Assembly (NCBI GenBank): GCA_016748015.1
Contig: JAAOMT010000697.1
Span: 1,135,152 to 1,199,151, forward strand
Source: Geosiphon pyriformis
Taxonomy: Eukaryota > Glomeromycota > Glomeromycetes > Archaeosporales > Geosiphonaceae
Direction: 5' to 3'
DNA: 64,000 nucleotides
Part shown: positions 51,898-63,794 of the stretch, piece after piece
Layout: the number at the start of each line of letters is the position of its first letter
Numbering within the stretch: the stretch's first letter is position 1
Notes under the pieces: generated by a model
What the model was told of the DNA's origin: nothing
Databases searched by the model: none
Seen by the model: the letters and a program-made list of their open reading frames with translations, nothing else
Position numbers and translations under genes: made by a program

Positions 51898-53494
51898 TGT
51901 GATAATTATGTTTTAATTAATAAAAAAAATGAAATATTATTTTTTCCAACAAAATCAATCACACCATCCTAGCTTGTAATTACTATTAAAATTTTTCTAA
52001 ATTTTTAACTTTAAAGATATAATAAACAGAAGCTCTTAATTTATTAGCTTAATAAAATCTATAATATTTTATTTTTAAATGTTAAACAAAGATTTGTAAT
52101 TCAATTAGCTACAAAAATCCTCTCTTTAATTTTAGAAATTTTATTTCAGATTGATTTTTATTTTTTTATAATATTTAAAATTTAGAGCCATTTAAAAGAA
52201 TTTTGAGCGGTTTAATAAATTTTATATTTCTTAGTGATAATTTTATAACCAAATAATTTTTTGGAGTGAAAAGTTTTTTTATTGTGAAATATTTAAAAGC
52301 AAAATATTTAAACCTAATCAGAAATAGAAAATTGGGTTATTGGCTTCTCAATTAATTAAAAAGTTAATTCTCTATTCAATTGATCAAAAATATTATTAAA
52401 AGAGCTAAATATCCAAAAAAGTAGGTAAAAATGTATAAAATTTTTTTTATAATATTAATTAACTATTTATACAATCAATATTTTCGCATTAATAGTTGAA
52501 ATAGCATATTCATTTTGATAATATATTTAAGATAATCTTGAATCAATTACATGTAATAAAAGTAAAAATAATTAACTAGCCAAAAAAATTGAGATTAAAT
52601 TTGAAGAAAAATTTATTCCAAATTACAGGATTTTAGAGACTATTTTTAAATAATATTGACTTTAAATAATTTATTAATTGTCAAAATAAAATATTTTACA
52701 AGTATAAGAAATAATTATTAATTTTTTTATAAATTATTAAATCTTTCAAGAAAATAAATTTTCTTTAATTGAATTATTATTATTGTATTAATATTAATAA
52801 TTCTATACTTATAAGAAAAACTCAAAAGTATTTATTTTTTTTGCAGCTATTTACCATAATTAATTTATAAAAACACTTATATTCTTATAATAAAAAACTC
52901 ACTATAAGTTTATTAATCTTCACAAATAATTTAATAACTTAACTTTATTATATCTTAATTTAATTCTATATTAAATTGCAGCTTTTAATGTACTAAATAT
53001 GTTTAAATACACTGATTAAAAATAAATAAAAACTTTTTTTCTCAGTTAAATATAAGTAAATATTTTTTTATAATAAATTAATGAAAAAATAAAAATATAT
53101 TTTATCATATTGAGAAATAAATATAATAAATATTCTAATTAATATGATTAAAGTTTTATAAAATATTTAACTAATTATTATTTAATTGTTTTATTAATTA
53201 TTTGAAAAAATTTTCGAAAAATATGGTATTATACTTATTAAATATTTTTTAACAAATTCATATAAGTTTTTATAATTTGGATAAAAAACAAAAAATAAAA
53301 GATAAATATATAAATCAAATATTATAAAAAATGTTTTTTAAGTTTTATTTAATAGTATATTAAAACTTTTTTCAATAAGTTTTTATTTGCATTAATACTG
53401 GTACAATTAATACTTTAAAATAAGCAAAACTTAATATTTTAATACATAAATTTCAAAAATATTTATATAAAAATAAAGTATTATTTACTTTATA
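51898..53494 (+). repeat. Unclassified repeat R1, copy 2, left part
   Basis: Matches the reverse complement of about 13.82-15.42 kb. Most differences from copy 1 are C->T or G->A toward this copy. It ends at TTACTTTATA (53485-53494), where the ORF1-only LINE begins. Confidence 0.85.
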
Positions 53495-55730
53495 TTTTTT
53501 TTTATTAATATTTAATGAGTATAATCCAATTACTATCTAAAAATTAGGAACAAATTAAGTATTTTAGTGTTAAATATAGTTTATGTAATTTTTATATATA
53601 ACTGACTGCTTAAGCCAGTTCAGATTATACTACATTAATATTCTGGAAAAAAAACTTATCTAAAGAAGACATTTTCTAAACAATTTTAAATAATATAGCA
53701 TTATTATTAATTAATCCAACCAACCACTCAGCTGTTTTAAAGACATTAATCTTAATAGCAACAAATTTATGTTTTCAAAGTGACATTAAATTAAAAAAAA
53801 TATTATTATCAAAAAAAGACAAACCAACATAAAGGCCATATATATTAATATTCACATAACTACATTCAATTTTTAAAGCAATTATCTTATATTCCAGCTT
53901 ACCAATAACTTTGCTAAAAAAACCTATATGTATTAAAACTTTATTAACTCTAAAGCCAAAAACACTACTCAAAACCAAGTCTTTATTAACGAATTATTTA
54001 AACACTTTTATCATAGAACCAACAGACTTAACAATAGAATTAACCAGATCAAAAAGCTTGGCTAACTTCAATTCTAAAGAAATCAACAAAAAGAAAACCA
54101 TAAAATCATCAGATATTATATTAGCTAAAAAAGTTAAACCAACTAAAAAACTAAAAACTAAAAGAAGCACAGAAGCAGTAGTTTTGACATAGGACCTGTT
54201 ATTAATAACATAAGAGATGAATATCTTGAAAGTCTTAGAAAAAAAAAGTGGAGACATTTTATAATTCAAAGCCAAATAATCTGAACTTTGGCACTAAAAG
54301 CAATGCCAATTTCTAGAAGTCTCCTATCAAATACAACATTTTTTCAATGTACTAGTCATAAAAACTATAGTATTTAAATCAATCTGAAAATTAAAAGTAA
54401 TCAGAGCAAACCAGAAGCATTAACCAGAATTAAAAAAATAATGAATAAAACATGTATAATTACTAATTTAAAAATTATATTACTAATCTTAAAGACAGTA
54501 TAACTAAAAAAAAAATTGAACAACTTGGCCTTAAATCTATTATAAAACAAAATAGTCTTATTTTAATTTACCAAGAAAAAAATTTTAACACTATTTTTGT
54601 TTACCAAAACTAACTAATAACTTAAAACAGATACAGCAAAGTCCAATTTTTTAAAATAAATAATCACATATTGCCAAATATTAGTAGACTTTAGCACAAC
54701 ATAAGCAATATTACTAAATACATTAAGAGCTGTCTTAATATTAGCAGCAAATACATCCAAAAACATATTATATAGCACAACAGCAGCAGAAAAAAAATTA
54801 AACTCAGAAACCACCAAAAACTTGACAATTTTGAGAATAACTAAACAAACAAAACTTGTAATTTCAACCAAAAATACAGTTTCCAAAGACACTTGAGAAG
54901 CAAACTCCATACAAAAAAGTTTTATATTGTTTTTTATTACTAATTTTGCACTTAGAAAACCATATACAGACTAAAAAACAGTCTTAACATAAGCCAATTT
55001 AATTTTAAAAGTAGTACTAAACATTAGAATTAAGGCTATCTATCCAGTAAATCTTTGACAATTAGCAATAGTTTCCCAAATACTACTAGTAGCAATACTA
55101 GAAACCAGAAAAAAGGATAATTTAGTTTTTATTTGGTCAGTCCAGTTTTTAAAAATAGGTAACATTATAAAAGATAGTTGTTTTACTTCTAAAATTGGCA
55201 ATGATTTGCCAAAAAACACTACATTTAACAATACAGCCAATAATTAATCTTGGTCTATTTTGGATGATATATCAGATGATGCTATAGAGATTATACCTAA
55301 GATTTTATTGAGAACCACAAAAAAATTTGGTGTAACAATAGCAAAAGTAAGTAATTGCTTCCACTTTTTTGAACTTTTGGTCTTTTTGACTAATTTGTTA
55401 TTAAAAATTTTTGAGCTCTTTAAAAAAATAAAAACAACACTAAAATTAACCCAAATGTGTTTTTTTAAGAAAACTTTAACTGGTAAAGACCAGCCAAAGA
55501 TAAAGAAGTTGTTTTAATAGCTATTAAAAGCAGCTTTTCATGATTATTAGATAAAAAAAGACTTTTAAAACGTTTTGCCTAGTTGTTTCTACAACAGAGT
55601 AAATTTTTTTAGTTGAAATTTTATTAGATATCTCAAGAAAAATATTAAATACAGTTTTTTTACTCTTTGTTTTAGTCATAATCATGAAATTAAGGAGACA
55701 AAAAGTTTAATTTTATTGATTAAACAAAGA
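53495..55730 (-). mobile_element. ORF1-only (half-LINE) element, copy C, with defined ends
   Basis: A 2,236-bp insertion inside R1, flanked by TTACTTTATA (53485-53494) and TTATTTTATA (55731-55740). The empty site in R1 copy 1 reads TTACTTTATG. The 3' end is T-rich on plus (53494-53503), then the common 3' tail to about 53640. ORF1 on the minus strand starts near 55683 and matches copy B: GRSLPILEVKQLSF-like N-terminal part (55040-55240; B has SLPVLEAKQF), RRM-like region (54614-54910, WQYVIIYFKKLDFAVSV), a helical region (53994-54275), and a C-terminus VNKVLIHIGFFSKVIGKLEY (53775-53978) that differs from B. In place of B's zinc knuckle, ALPF/ECW-like codons near 54290-54310 are decayed. No endonuclease or RT sequence is present. 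Strongly AT-shifted. Confidence 0.8.
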
Positions 55731-55990
55731 TTATTTTATACCAAACAAATTTTTAATTATATATAATATTAATATCAATTTATTTAAATAAGTAGTTATT
55801 AATTTTTACTATAAAAAATGTTTTAAGTATAAACAAAAAAAATATTATTTTTATCAAGCAAAAAGTCTAAAAACTAATATATTTTTTTTTTAAATATTTA
55901 TACTATATTATTTCTAAATTTAGCCAGTTTTTTCACTTTTATCAAAAAATTTTCAATAATATAATAAAATTAAAAATACTAACAAGTTTT
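55731..55990 (+). repeat. Unclassified repeat R1, copy 2, right part
   Basis: Continues R1 after the LINE: CCAAACAAATTTTTAATTAT, TCAAGCAAAAAGTCTAAAAA, AAATTTAGCCAGTTTTTTCA match the reverse complement of about 13.55-13.82 kb. Confidence 0.85.
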
Positions 55991-58900
55991 TTTTATTATC
56001 AAAAAGTATTATATTAAGTTTTTTAAATAAATTGCTTAATTAATATATGTTTAAAAGAATTGTATAGAAATTATTCTTATCAAGTGTAACATTAGCTTAG
56101 TTTATAAATAAGCTGTTAAATTTTTTGTTTATTTTATTTTTATGCTTAAAATTAATAAAAATATATTTATAGTCTTAAAATTATTCAAATTATAAATAAT
56201 ATTTAATAAATAAATATTACGATAAATATAATTATATTAATAAAGTTTTTTCAGTTTAGTAAACAAATAATATATTATTATTTATATTATTTACTTATTT
56301 TTTGGTAAATATTTAAGATTACATGTTTTCAATTTGATTATATATTTTTTTGGCTAATTTGCTTTAAAAATTAATCTTTTTAAAAGTTAAATAAGTTTAT
56401 AATAACTTTTGACAAGCTTGTTTATAAATTTTAATATATTAACATAATTATTGATTTTTTCAAAGCTATAAAGTTTACTTTCCAAAACAATTTTTTTGAC
56501 ATGGTTTTTAAAAAAGCAATTGTAAAATATTCAAGTTTTAGTAATTTATTGAAAAAGATTACTTTAGCAAAGAAAACATTTTTGGTAATTATAGTTTTAA
56601 AGATATAAACAATATTAATATTTATCTTAATAGTTATATTAAACATTAAAATTATTTAAGTAAAGTTTTATAAACAGTAAAACTAATGTTTACTAAAACT
56701 ATTAATTACATAAAAACATATAATATTTTTTATTATAGCAAAACAAATTAAATATTAAATATTCCTAAAATATAATAGATTAAGCTTGCTAAAATTTGCT
56801 ATAAGTTTTTTTTGCAGTTTTAAGATTATTTCATACAGTTTTTTTTTGTTTTTTTTATTAGTATATTTTTTAATATATTTGAAAAATCAAATCTATATTA
56901 TATTGTTACTAAAGTGTTTTTTGAATTTTTTAAGAAACAAAATATAAAATTATTACAAGACATAGAAAAAAAACTAATAAACATTAAAAACAATACACAA
57001 AATAAAAACATACTTCTTAATTCTGTTACAGAAAAATTCGTTTTAAAAAATTAGAATTACTATAAAGTAATTTTATAAGATATATAATTAATCTATCTAT
57101 AAGTCCAGCCAGTTATATTTTAGTTTTAATTTTGTTAAATTTTGTTTTAAAAAAAAACAAACTTGATTATAAATACTAATTTATTTTTTTAACTATTTTA
57201 TCAAAATAAAAATAGTTATAAAGTTATTAAAATTAGTTATTGTTAAAATAAAATAATATTATTAATTCTAAATAGATTAAATACAGTTAATATAAAAATT
57301 AAAATCATAATTTTGCTAAGTCTGAATAATTAAGCATTAAAAACTTTTTCAAAAAAGATATATTAATAAAATCAAACAATTAGCCAACATAAATTGACAA
57401 AATATTAAATGGTTTAATAAAATTTGCATATATGAACTTAATCTTATTAGTTTTTATTGTTGAAAATATTTAAAATTAGAAGATTAATAATATTAATATA
57501 TACAGTTTTTTTGGAAAATATTTATGTTTTACAAATAAAACAATATTTAAAAATATTAAAGTTACAAATATAATACATATAAATTAAAATCATTATTTAA
57601 AGTCATAAATTCTGTTTTTAATACTCAAATCAAATTATGAAATCATTATTTATTTATTTATTTTTTTTATTAATATTACTCTTTTATTATCATTTTTTTA
57701 TTTTTTTTCTTAACTTTTTTTTCTCTTTTAATCTATTTTTTTTATTTTTCATAAACTTTTTAAGTTTTTCTATGTATTTTTTATACTTAGTTATAGTTAT
57801 TTCTAATTAATATTTAATTTTGTTAATATTAATTACAATATTTTATATATTTATTATAATTTGGTAAAATATAGTTTAATATATGTTTAATTTATGTTAA
57901 ATTTTTGATTTATTAGTATAAATTTACTATTTAAATAACAAATTTACTTTTATTAAATTATAACAATAATTAGAGTTTTTTATTTTTGTATAATATAATT
58001 TTTATTTAATAACTAAAAAACAAACATATATTATATCATTATTGATTACTATAGAACTATCTTTTCTTTTGATAAGATATACAATCAGATATTTTATAAC
58101 AATATTATCTTATATTATAATAATATATTATTTATAATATATAATTATAAAAATATATTAGCCTAAATATTTTAACTTATTATATTAATATATATAAAAA
58201 ATTAATGTAAATTTTTACAAAAAATTAAAAAAAACCTGACAACTTTAATTTTAATTCAAAATTTTTTGTACTTTTTATAATCAATACTATTATTTAGAAA
58301 TTTTAAAATCTATAATTCTATTATTGACTTGAAAATTGACATAGTTTTTTAATTTATATTACAAATTTCAAAAAAATTTTGCATAGTAAAACTAAAAAAA
58401 TAAAAAAATTAAAGCATTATATAAGATACCAAAATAAAAATTATACAAAAAAAACATCAAAAAGTTATAAAATATAATTTATTTAGTTGTTTATTCCTTT
58501 TGATCTATTATTTAAAATTACATAAACATATTTATAAATGTATTGAGTTTGAAACTGCAAACAAAAAATAAAAGTTAGAACTATTAATCATTTTCATAAA
58601 GCTCTAAATTCAAATATTTTTTTTATATTACTCTAAATAATTATTTAGTACTATATTAATTAACTAAAATATTAATAATAATTCATTATTATTTAGCCAA
58701 TATTGTAATTGCTTCTGTTTAACAAAATAAAAAAAAAATATTTTAATAAATACTATTATTTTGTTTCAATAAAAAAAGCTAAATAATTTGCAAATTTATT
58801 TTTTATTTAATCTGTAATTATTTTACAGAACAATAAAACCAAGATTTTTTTTGGTATTTTTATAGTTAAAAAAAATTTTAAATTATACAAAGTTTTAAAA

Positions 58901-60890
58901 GTTAGTTATATTATTAAATTATAATTTTCTAATTAGCATATAATAAAAGTTGATTCTGTTAATTTATTTGCTAATAAATTTAAGTAATATAAATAATACT
59001 TTTTATAATAATTAACTATCAATTTTTATTTATTCATAATATAAAGTTAATACAAGTTTTACTACTTTTATAAATAACTTAAATTTATTAATACAAGATA
59101 TTTCCTTTAATAAATATTAAAAATTAATAATTAAATCAAATTTATCTGGATTTTTTTAATTAATAAAAATTTAAATAAAAATTTCTATTATATAAAAAAC
59201 ATTTTTGAATATTGTAAAATGTTTTATGCATTTAATTTTGATTATTTTTCAGTTAAAATATGTGCTTTTAATTAATCAACATATAATTTAATTAAGTATA
59301 ATATAGCAATACTTTTTTAAAAACTTGTTAAAATAATATTACCAATTAATAAAATAATTTTCATCTTAATTTTTAGAGTTAAGTAATTGATTCAAAGCTT
59401 GCAATAAAAAATTTTTATTATATTAAAAAGACTGTTACTTTTTAAAAATAAGATTCTATTTTTAAAAAAGCAAGAATAATACAATATATTGATAAAAAAT
59501 ACCAAAAAATTTGTGTTTTAGCAATGATTAAAAAATTATACTAATATATATTAATATTTTTTTAACATTAAAAAATATAAAAACATTTTTTGTTGTTTAT
59601 TTAAATAATATAAAAAAACATCTATTTTTTTTAAAAAAATCAATATTTAAGATAACAAAAATAATTAATTAAACATAAACAACCTATTAATTTATTTAAT
59701 AATTTTTTTGTTAATTTAAACAAGTATTAGTTTTATAAAATTATAAGATATTTTCAGAAAAAAAATAAAAAACAACCAAATTTTTTATGATCTAAGATTT
59801 TAAAAAGTTTTATAATTAAGAAATAAAAAAAAATCTATAGTTTAATATATAAATTAAATTGCATTTTTATATTTTAATTAATTTATAAATTATATACTAT
59901 TTAAAATCATAAGAATTTAATATTTTATATTCTAATTAGATAATAAAAGTTCAAAATTACATATTATATAAAATTATAGTTAATATTATTAAAATTAAAC
60001 ATATTTTTATTATATATATATATATATATATAATCTTACATTGATTTTAAACTTTTTAAATAATAATTTAATAATTAATAAAAATATAATCTAAATTGTT
60101 AAAACATTAACAAATTTGCTTTTAATTATTATTTTATAAATATTATTATTAAAATTTTTTCTATTTTTTTTTATGTTATTAATATTATTAACTATTAGTT
60201 CTGTTATTTAATAGAAGCTAGTAAATTTTTAATAAACTAATTTATTTTTAAAGTATCTCTCTATATTTTGAGCAATATACTATTGAATTTATAATAAAAT
60301 AGTCAATTTTATGCTAATTACTTTTATGTAATTACTTTATAGTAAAAGTTAATTTTTTTTTAAAAAATTTGTTTTTAAGCTATTTTAATAATATGTTAGT
60401 TAATTTGCTATAAAATTTAACTTTTTTACAAAAATTTTAATTGTAGACTATTCAATAATATAAAAATAAGAAATTATAAACCAAAGAAAAAAAATAAAAA
60501 ATGTGTATAAGAAAATTATTTCGAATTCAGATTTGAAAGTATTAATAATTACTAAAATTAATAGCTAATTAATTTTAAATATATTAGTTTAAGAATATGT
60601 ATTTTTAAAATAATAATAGTTAAAGATTTTTAGTTTTCAAGATAATTTTATTGAATAATTTGTAGTCAATAATATTAAATATAAGTTTAATTTCAAGAAA
60701 GATACATTTTTGCAAAGAAAAAAGTTTTTTTTTTATATGATTTGTTGTAACATTATTCTATATTCTGATATTTTTTTAATATTTTAATAAATTAATATAT
60801 ATTTTATCAAATTACAAGTTATTTTTGTAAATTTATGAATTATTTTAGTAAACTGTTAAATATTTTGTCAAACTTTTAAGAAAAAAATTC
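55991..60890. other. AT-rich region without recognisable genes
   Basis: Long A/T tracts. A minus-strand frame at 56431-56646 (FLKTMSKKLFWKVNFI) looks slightly coding-like and may be a LINE remnant, but I cannot place it. A TA dinucleotide run lies at 60009-60032. Confidence 0.55.
60009..60032. repeat. TA dinucleotide repeat
   Basis: Twelve TA/AT units. Confidence 0.95.
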
Positions 60891-61035
60891 CCAAAAAAAT
60901 AAACTTTAAACTTCTTTTTCTCTTACCTCCAAAAATCTTCAAAAAGTACATTTTCTGTATAAAGAAGTTTTTTTTGTTTTTTTTTTAGCCTATTTCAATA
61001 TTTCTTTACCTAATAATAACCTATTTTTCGTGGAT

Positions 61036-62613
61036 ATGGAGGCTACTGCTAGTAGCACCACTTCTAAGAAAAAGACTCCTAAGGGCGCTTTTTATGGTCC
61101 TGTTGATGGTTTCTTTTCTTAGAAGAAGAAAGTTGTTCTTAGCAATATCAAACACTCTGATGATGAAAAAGATATATCCTTAAGCAAATCTGGATCTAGT
61201 GATAGTATTTATTCTGATGTGGAAAGTCTATCTGGTGAGAATGAGGATGTTAGCATGTCTGGTGTAATTGGTGGGTCTTTTTTGGACTTGGCTGCTATTA
61301 CACCCAAGACGAAGTAAGTCAATATTGGTATAGTTTTTGGTTCTCTACTCGGCTCTCCCAACTTTCATATGGATGATAATGAAGTTGTGCTCCTTTCTTG
61401 CTTACTTGTTTCTCTTGAAAAGAAGTGAATTGACCCAAAAATTATCAAAACTTCTGTGGAAGTGTTATTTAGAAAGTTATTTACTTTGAATATTAATCTC
61501 TCAGCTGTGGAAAGTAAATCAGTAACAGCAAAAACTCAGTTAATTAGAAAAATATTTTCAACAATTAATGGTTTTGGGGAGGCCACTACTCCCTCAAAAT
61601 TTGAGGGAATCATCTAATTAACATTTATTTCAGAAAAAAGCATAGAAATAGCCACATCATTGGCCAAAGAAAAAGGGATTGATGTAAACAGCAATCTTAA
61701 GAGACAAGAAATAAGATCAGATCAGACTGTGGTGATTGAGGAAATTTCTATGGACACACCTAAAAATATAATTGTTGTCGCAGTATCCAAATTTGGAGAA
61801 ATTAAGTCAATTAAAATTCAACTGATTGGAATGTGGCAAAAAACTGTGATGGAATTTGCTGAATTAGACCAAGCTAATTTGTTAGCCTCTAAGTGATCAT
61901 TCTTAATTGGTAAGGATTCTATGCATGTAGCCAAATCAGTAAGGGATCATGAAACTTGGGCATTAAGGGATCAGTTTAGAGCACTTTTGTTTATTTTGCC
62001 AGTAGGAACAATGACACATGATCTTGGAACTCTTCTGGAAAGGGCTAGTGGAAAAACTTGTGTCATAAACAGATCTATGGAAACTGGTTATAGAATTTGT
62101 TGTGCTGTAGTTAGTTTTGAATCTGATGATGATCTGGAATCTGTTTTTTGCATAAAGCCGATTCTTGGTGATATTAAACTTTTTTGGACAAAGATAGATC
62201 TGGTTTAGTATGAGAAATATGAGAAGTTTGGTCATTCTGTTCTAGAATGTGATGCATCTGTTGCATCTTTCTCTAAGCCTTTAAAAACATTTAAAAGAGT
62301 TGTGTTTGATGAATGTCGTCTTCAGTTGGCTAAGTTGTATAAGAAAAAAAGTGTTCCAATATCTCACCCTGCTGTTTTTGGTAGTAAATCTTGGGCCCAG
62401 GTGGTCTCACTTGTTGGTTCTTCTGATGGTTTTCACTTTGCTTCTGGTTTTGGTTCCCCTTTTTTCAGCATCTCAGGTTTAAATAATGGTTTCTTTTCTG
62501 TCTTGATTGACAATTTGTCTTTAGATGCTCATTTGGTCTTTTTAGAGCAATCCTTAGAGCTACTAACAAACCAAGTTTTTAGTGATATGGTTGAAACTTA
62601 TACTTCTTATTAA
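61036..62613 (+). mobile_element. LINE ORF1 with six in-frame stops and no frameshift
   Basis: ATG at 61036 opens a Ser/Lys-rich N-terminus (MEATASSTTSKKKTPKGAF). One frame then runs 525 codons to TAA at 62611. Stops interrupt it at 61120 (TAG), 61315 (TAA), 61426 (TGA), 61615 (TAA), 61894 (TGA) and 62206 (TAG). Domains in order: acidic Ser-rich region, INGFGEATTPSKFEGII, RRM-like VVIEEISMDTPKNIIV with SKFGEIKSIKIQLIGMWQK, a second similar unit, and a zinc knuckle YEKYEKFGHSVLEC (62209-62250) in which both leading Cys are Tyr. KKKSVPISHPAVFGSKSWAQ and LEQSLELLTNQV close it. The frame is cut off just before an LTR begins at 62637, so ORF2 is missing or displaced beyond the window. It belongs to the same superfamily as the minus-strand LINEs but a distinct family. 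Confidence 0.8.
62209..62250 (+). other. Mutated CCHC zinc knuckle
   Basis: Spacing CX2CX4HX4C is kept but positions 1 and 4 are TAT (Tyr) instead of TGT (Cys). His (62233-62235) and the last Cys (62248-62250) remain. Both changes are G->A. Confidence 0.8.
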
Positions 62614-62676
62614 TTATCACATGTATTAGCCACTGATGTTACATAAATTAGCCACCTTATTTTTAGAAAATGATTA

Positions 62677-62744
62677 TTGACCTAATCAATGACCTGACTG
62701 TTGACTTGATCATTAATCTAGTCATTGACTTAATCATTGACCAC
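62677..62744 (+). repeat. 12-bp tandem repeat array in LTR U3
   Basis: Units in exact 12-bp register: TTGACCTAATCA, ATGACCTGACTG, TTGACTTGATCA, TTAATCTAGTCA, TTGACTTAATCA and partial TTGACCAC. Consensus TTGACYTRATCA. It sits 11 bp upstream of TATATAA. Confidence 0.85.
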
Positions 62745-62754
62745 TTTTAATAGC

Positions 62755-62786
62755 TATATAAGTGATGAATCTTTCAGCTATAAAAA
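62755..62786 (+). promoter_or_regulatory. TATA-like boxes in LTR
   Basis: TATATAA at 62755-62761 and TATAAAAA at 62779-62786, the latter the better match. Both lie directly downstream of the 12-bp array, the expected U3 arrangement. Confidence 0.5.
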
Positions 62787-63281
62787 GACATGATCTATTG
62801 AACAGAAATAAATAAATAAAATATCAACTTTCATCTCAATCACTCTTTTATTGCTAAATTTTTTTTTCCCTACCTTCAAGTATCTGAACATCTTAAAGAT
62901 AAAAGATTACTTGTTGGCATTTATCTACCCTTTTTTCTGAAATATATAATTGCAGCATTTGAAGATTATTAAATAAAACATGACTGATGAGCATATCTGA
63001 TACCTGATATTGAATTCTAAGAGCGCCAATGTGAGCCATAGAATTATATCAGGCATGATCATTTGTTAACAGTATAAACTATCCCTTTACTTTCAGATTC
63101 CTGGTTATTCTTTGAAAAGAATAGTGACTGAGATATTTTATGAAACTGATCTTGCACATTAAATCCATACTCATTCAATTCACTCTTTGAAGTTGAATTC
63201 CTTTTGATTAATTCCATCACTCTACAATTCTGTTCTCCCTTGCTATTCGTTAACTTGTTACTCTAACCTATAACATAAAAG

Positions 63282-63297
63282 TGGTGCTTCCTGTAAG
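63282..63297 (+). promoter_or_regulatory. Primer-binding-site-like sequence
   Basis: TGGTGCTTCCTGTAAG starts seven bases after the LTR end. TGG would pair with a tRNA CCA tail. I cannot say which tRNA. Confidence 0.45.
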
Positions 63298-63794
63298 ATT
63301 GTCAAAATTCACTTATTTTCTCATTGTATGAGTGATTATTTATACTTGTCACAGCAATCAGAAGAACACTTTGCAGCACACAACAGAAATGACCTAAACT
63401 TTATTAAACTTAATTCTTTGCCTTTCTGCTTGATCTGCTTTTCCCTTGAAGAACAATTCAGTAGACAATTCCAAGACTTTTGGAACTGATTCTTGAATGA
63501 GCATTCAGCTGAAATCTACACAGCATATACAACCTATTACTTTGATCAAGCTTATTTTGAAGACAATTTTGAAGAAAAAAATAACAGCATCAATCAGCTT
63601 TTATACTTCACAACTTTCATACAACAACCCCTAATTTCGAATATCTAAATCACCAAATTCACATTTGGATTGCTGTTTATTAATCAGCTATAACTTTCCT
63701 TGAAACAGAAGAAGAAAGCTATCAAACTGCTTCTATTTTTGATCTTTTCTCAAGCAATTCAGATCATTTCTCTCAAACAATAACTCCTGAACCA
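63298..63794 (+). other. Leader between LTR and gag
   Basis: About 500 bp without a supported ORF. The base composition is richer in C than the surroundings, fitting a retroelement leader. Confidence 0.4.

Larger units (their letters stand above)
62637..63275 (+). repeat. 5' LTR of a Ty3-type retrotransposon (putative)
   Basis: Starts TGTTACATAAATTAGCC and ends CTATAACA, giving short inverted ends TGTTA/TAACA with TG...CA. It contains two TATA-like boxes (62755 and 62779), AATAAA-like signals at 62805-62820 and a 12-bp tandem array in the U3 part. A primer-binding-like TGG follows six bases after the end, and a gag start lies downstream. Length 639 bp. No 3' LTR is inside the window, so the ends rest on these internal signals. 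Confidence 0.65.
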
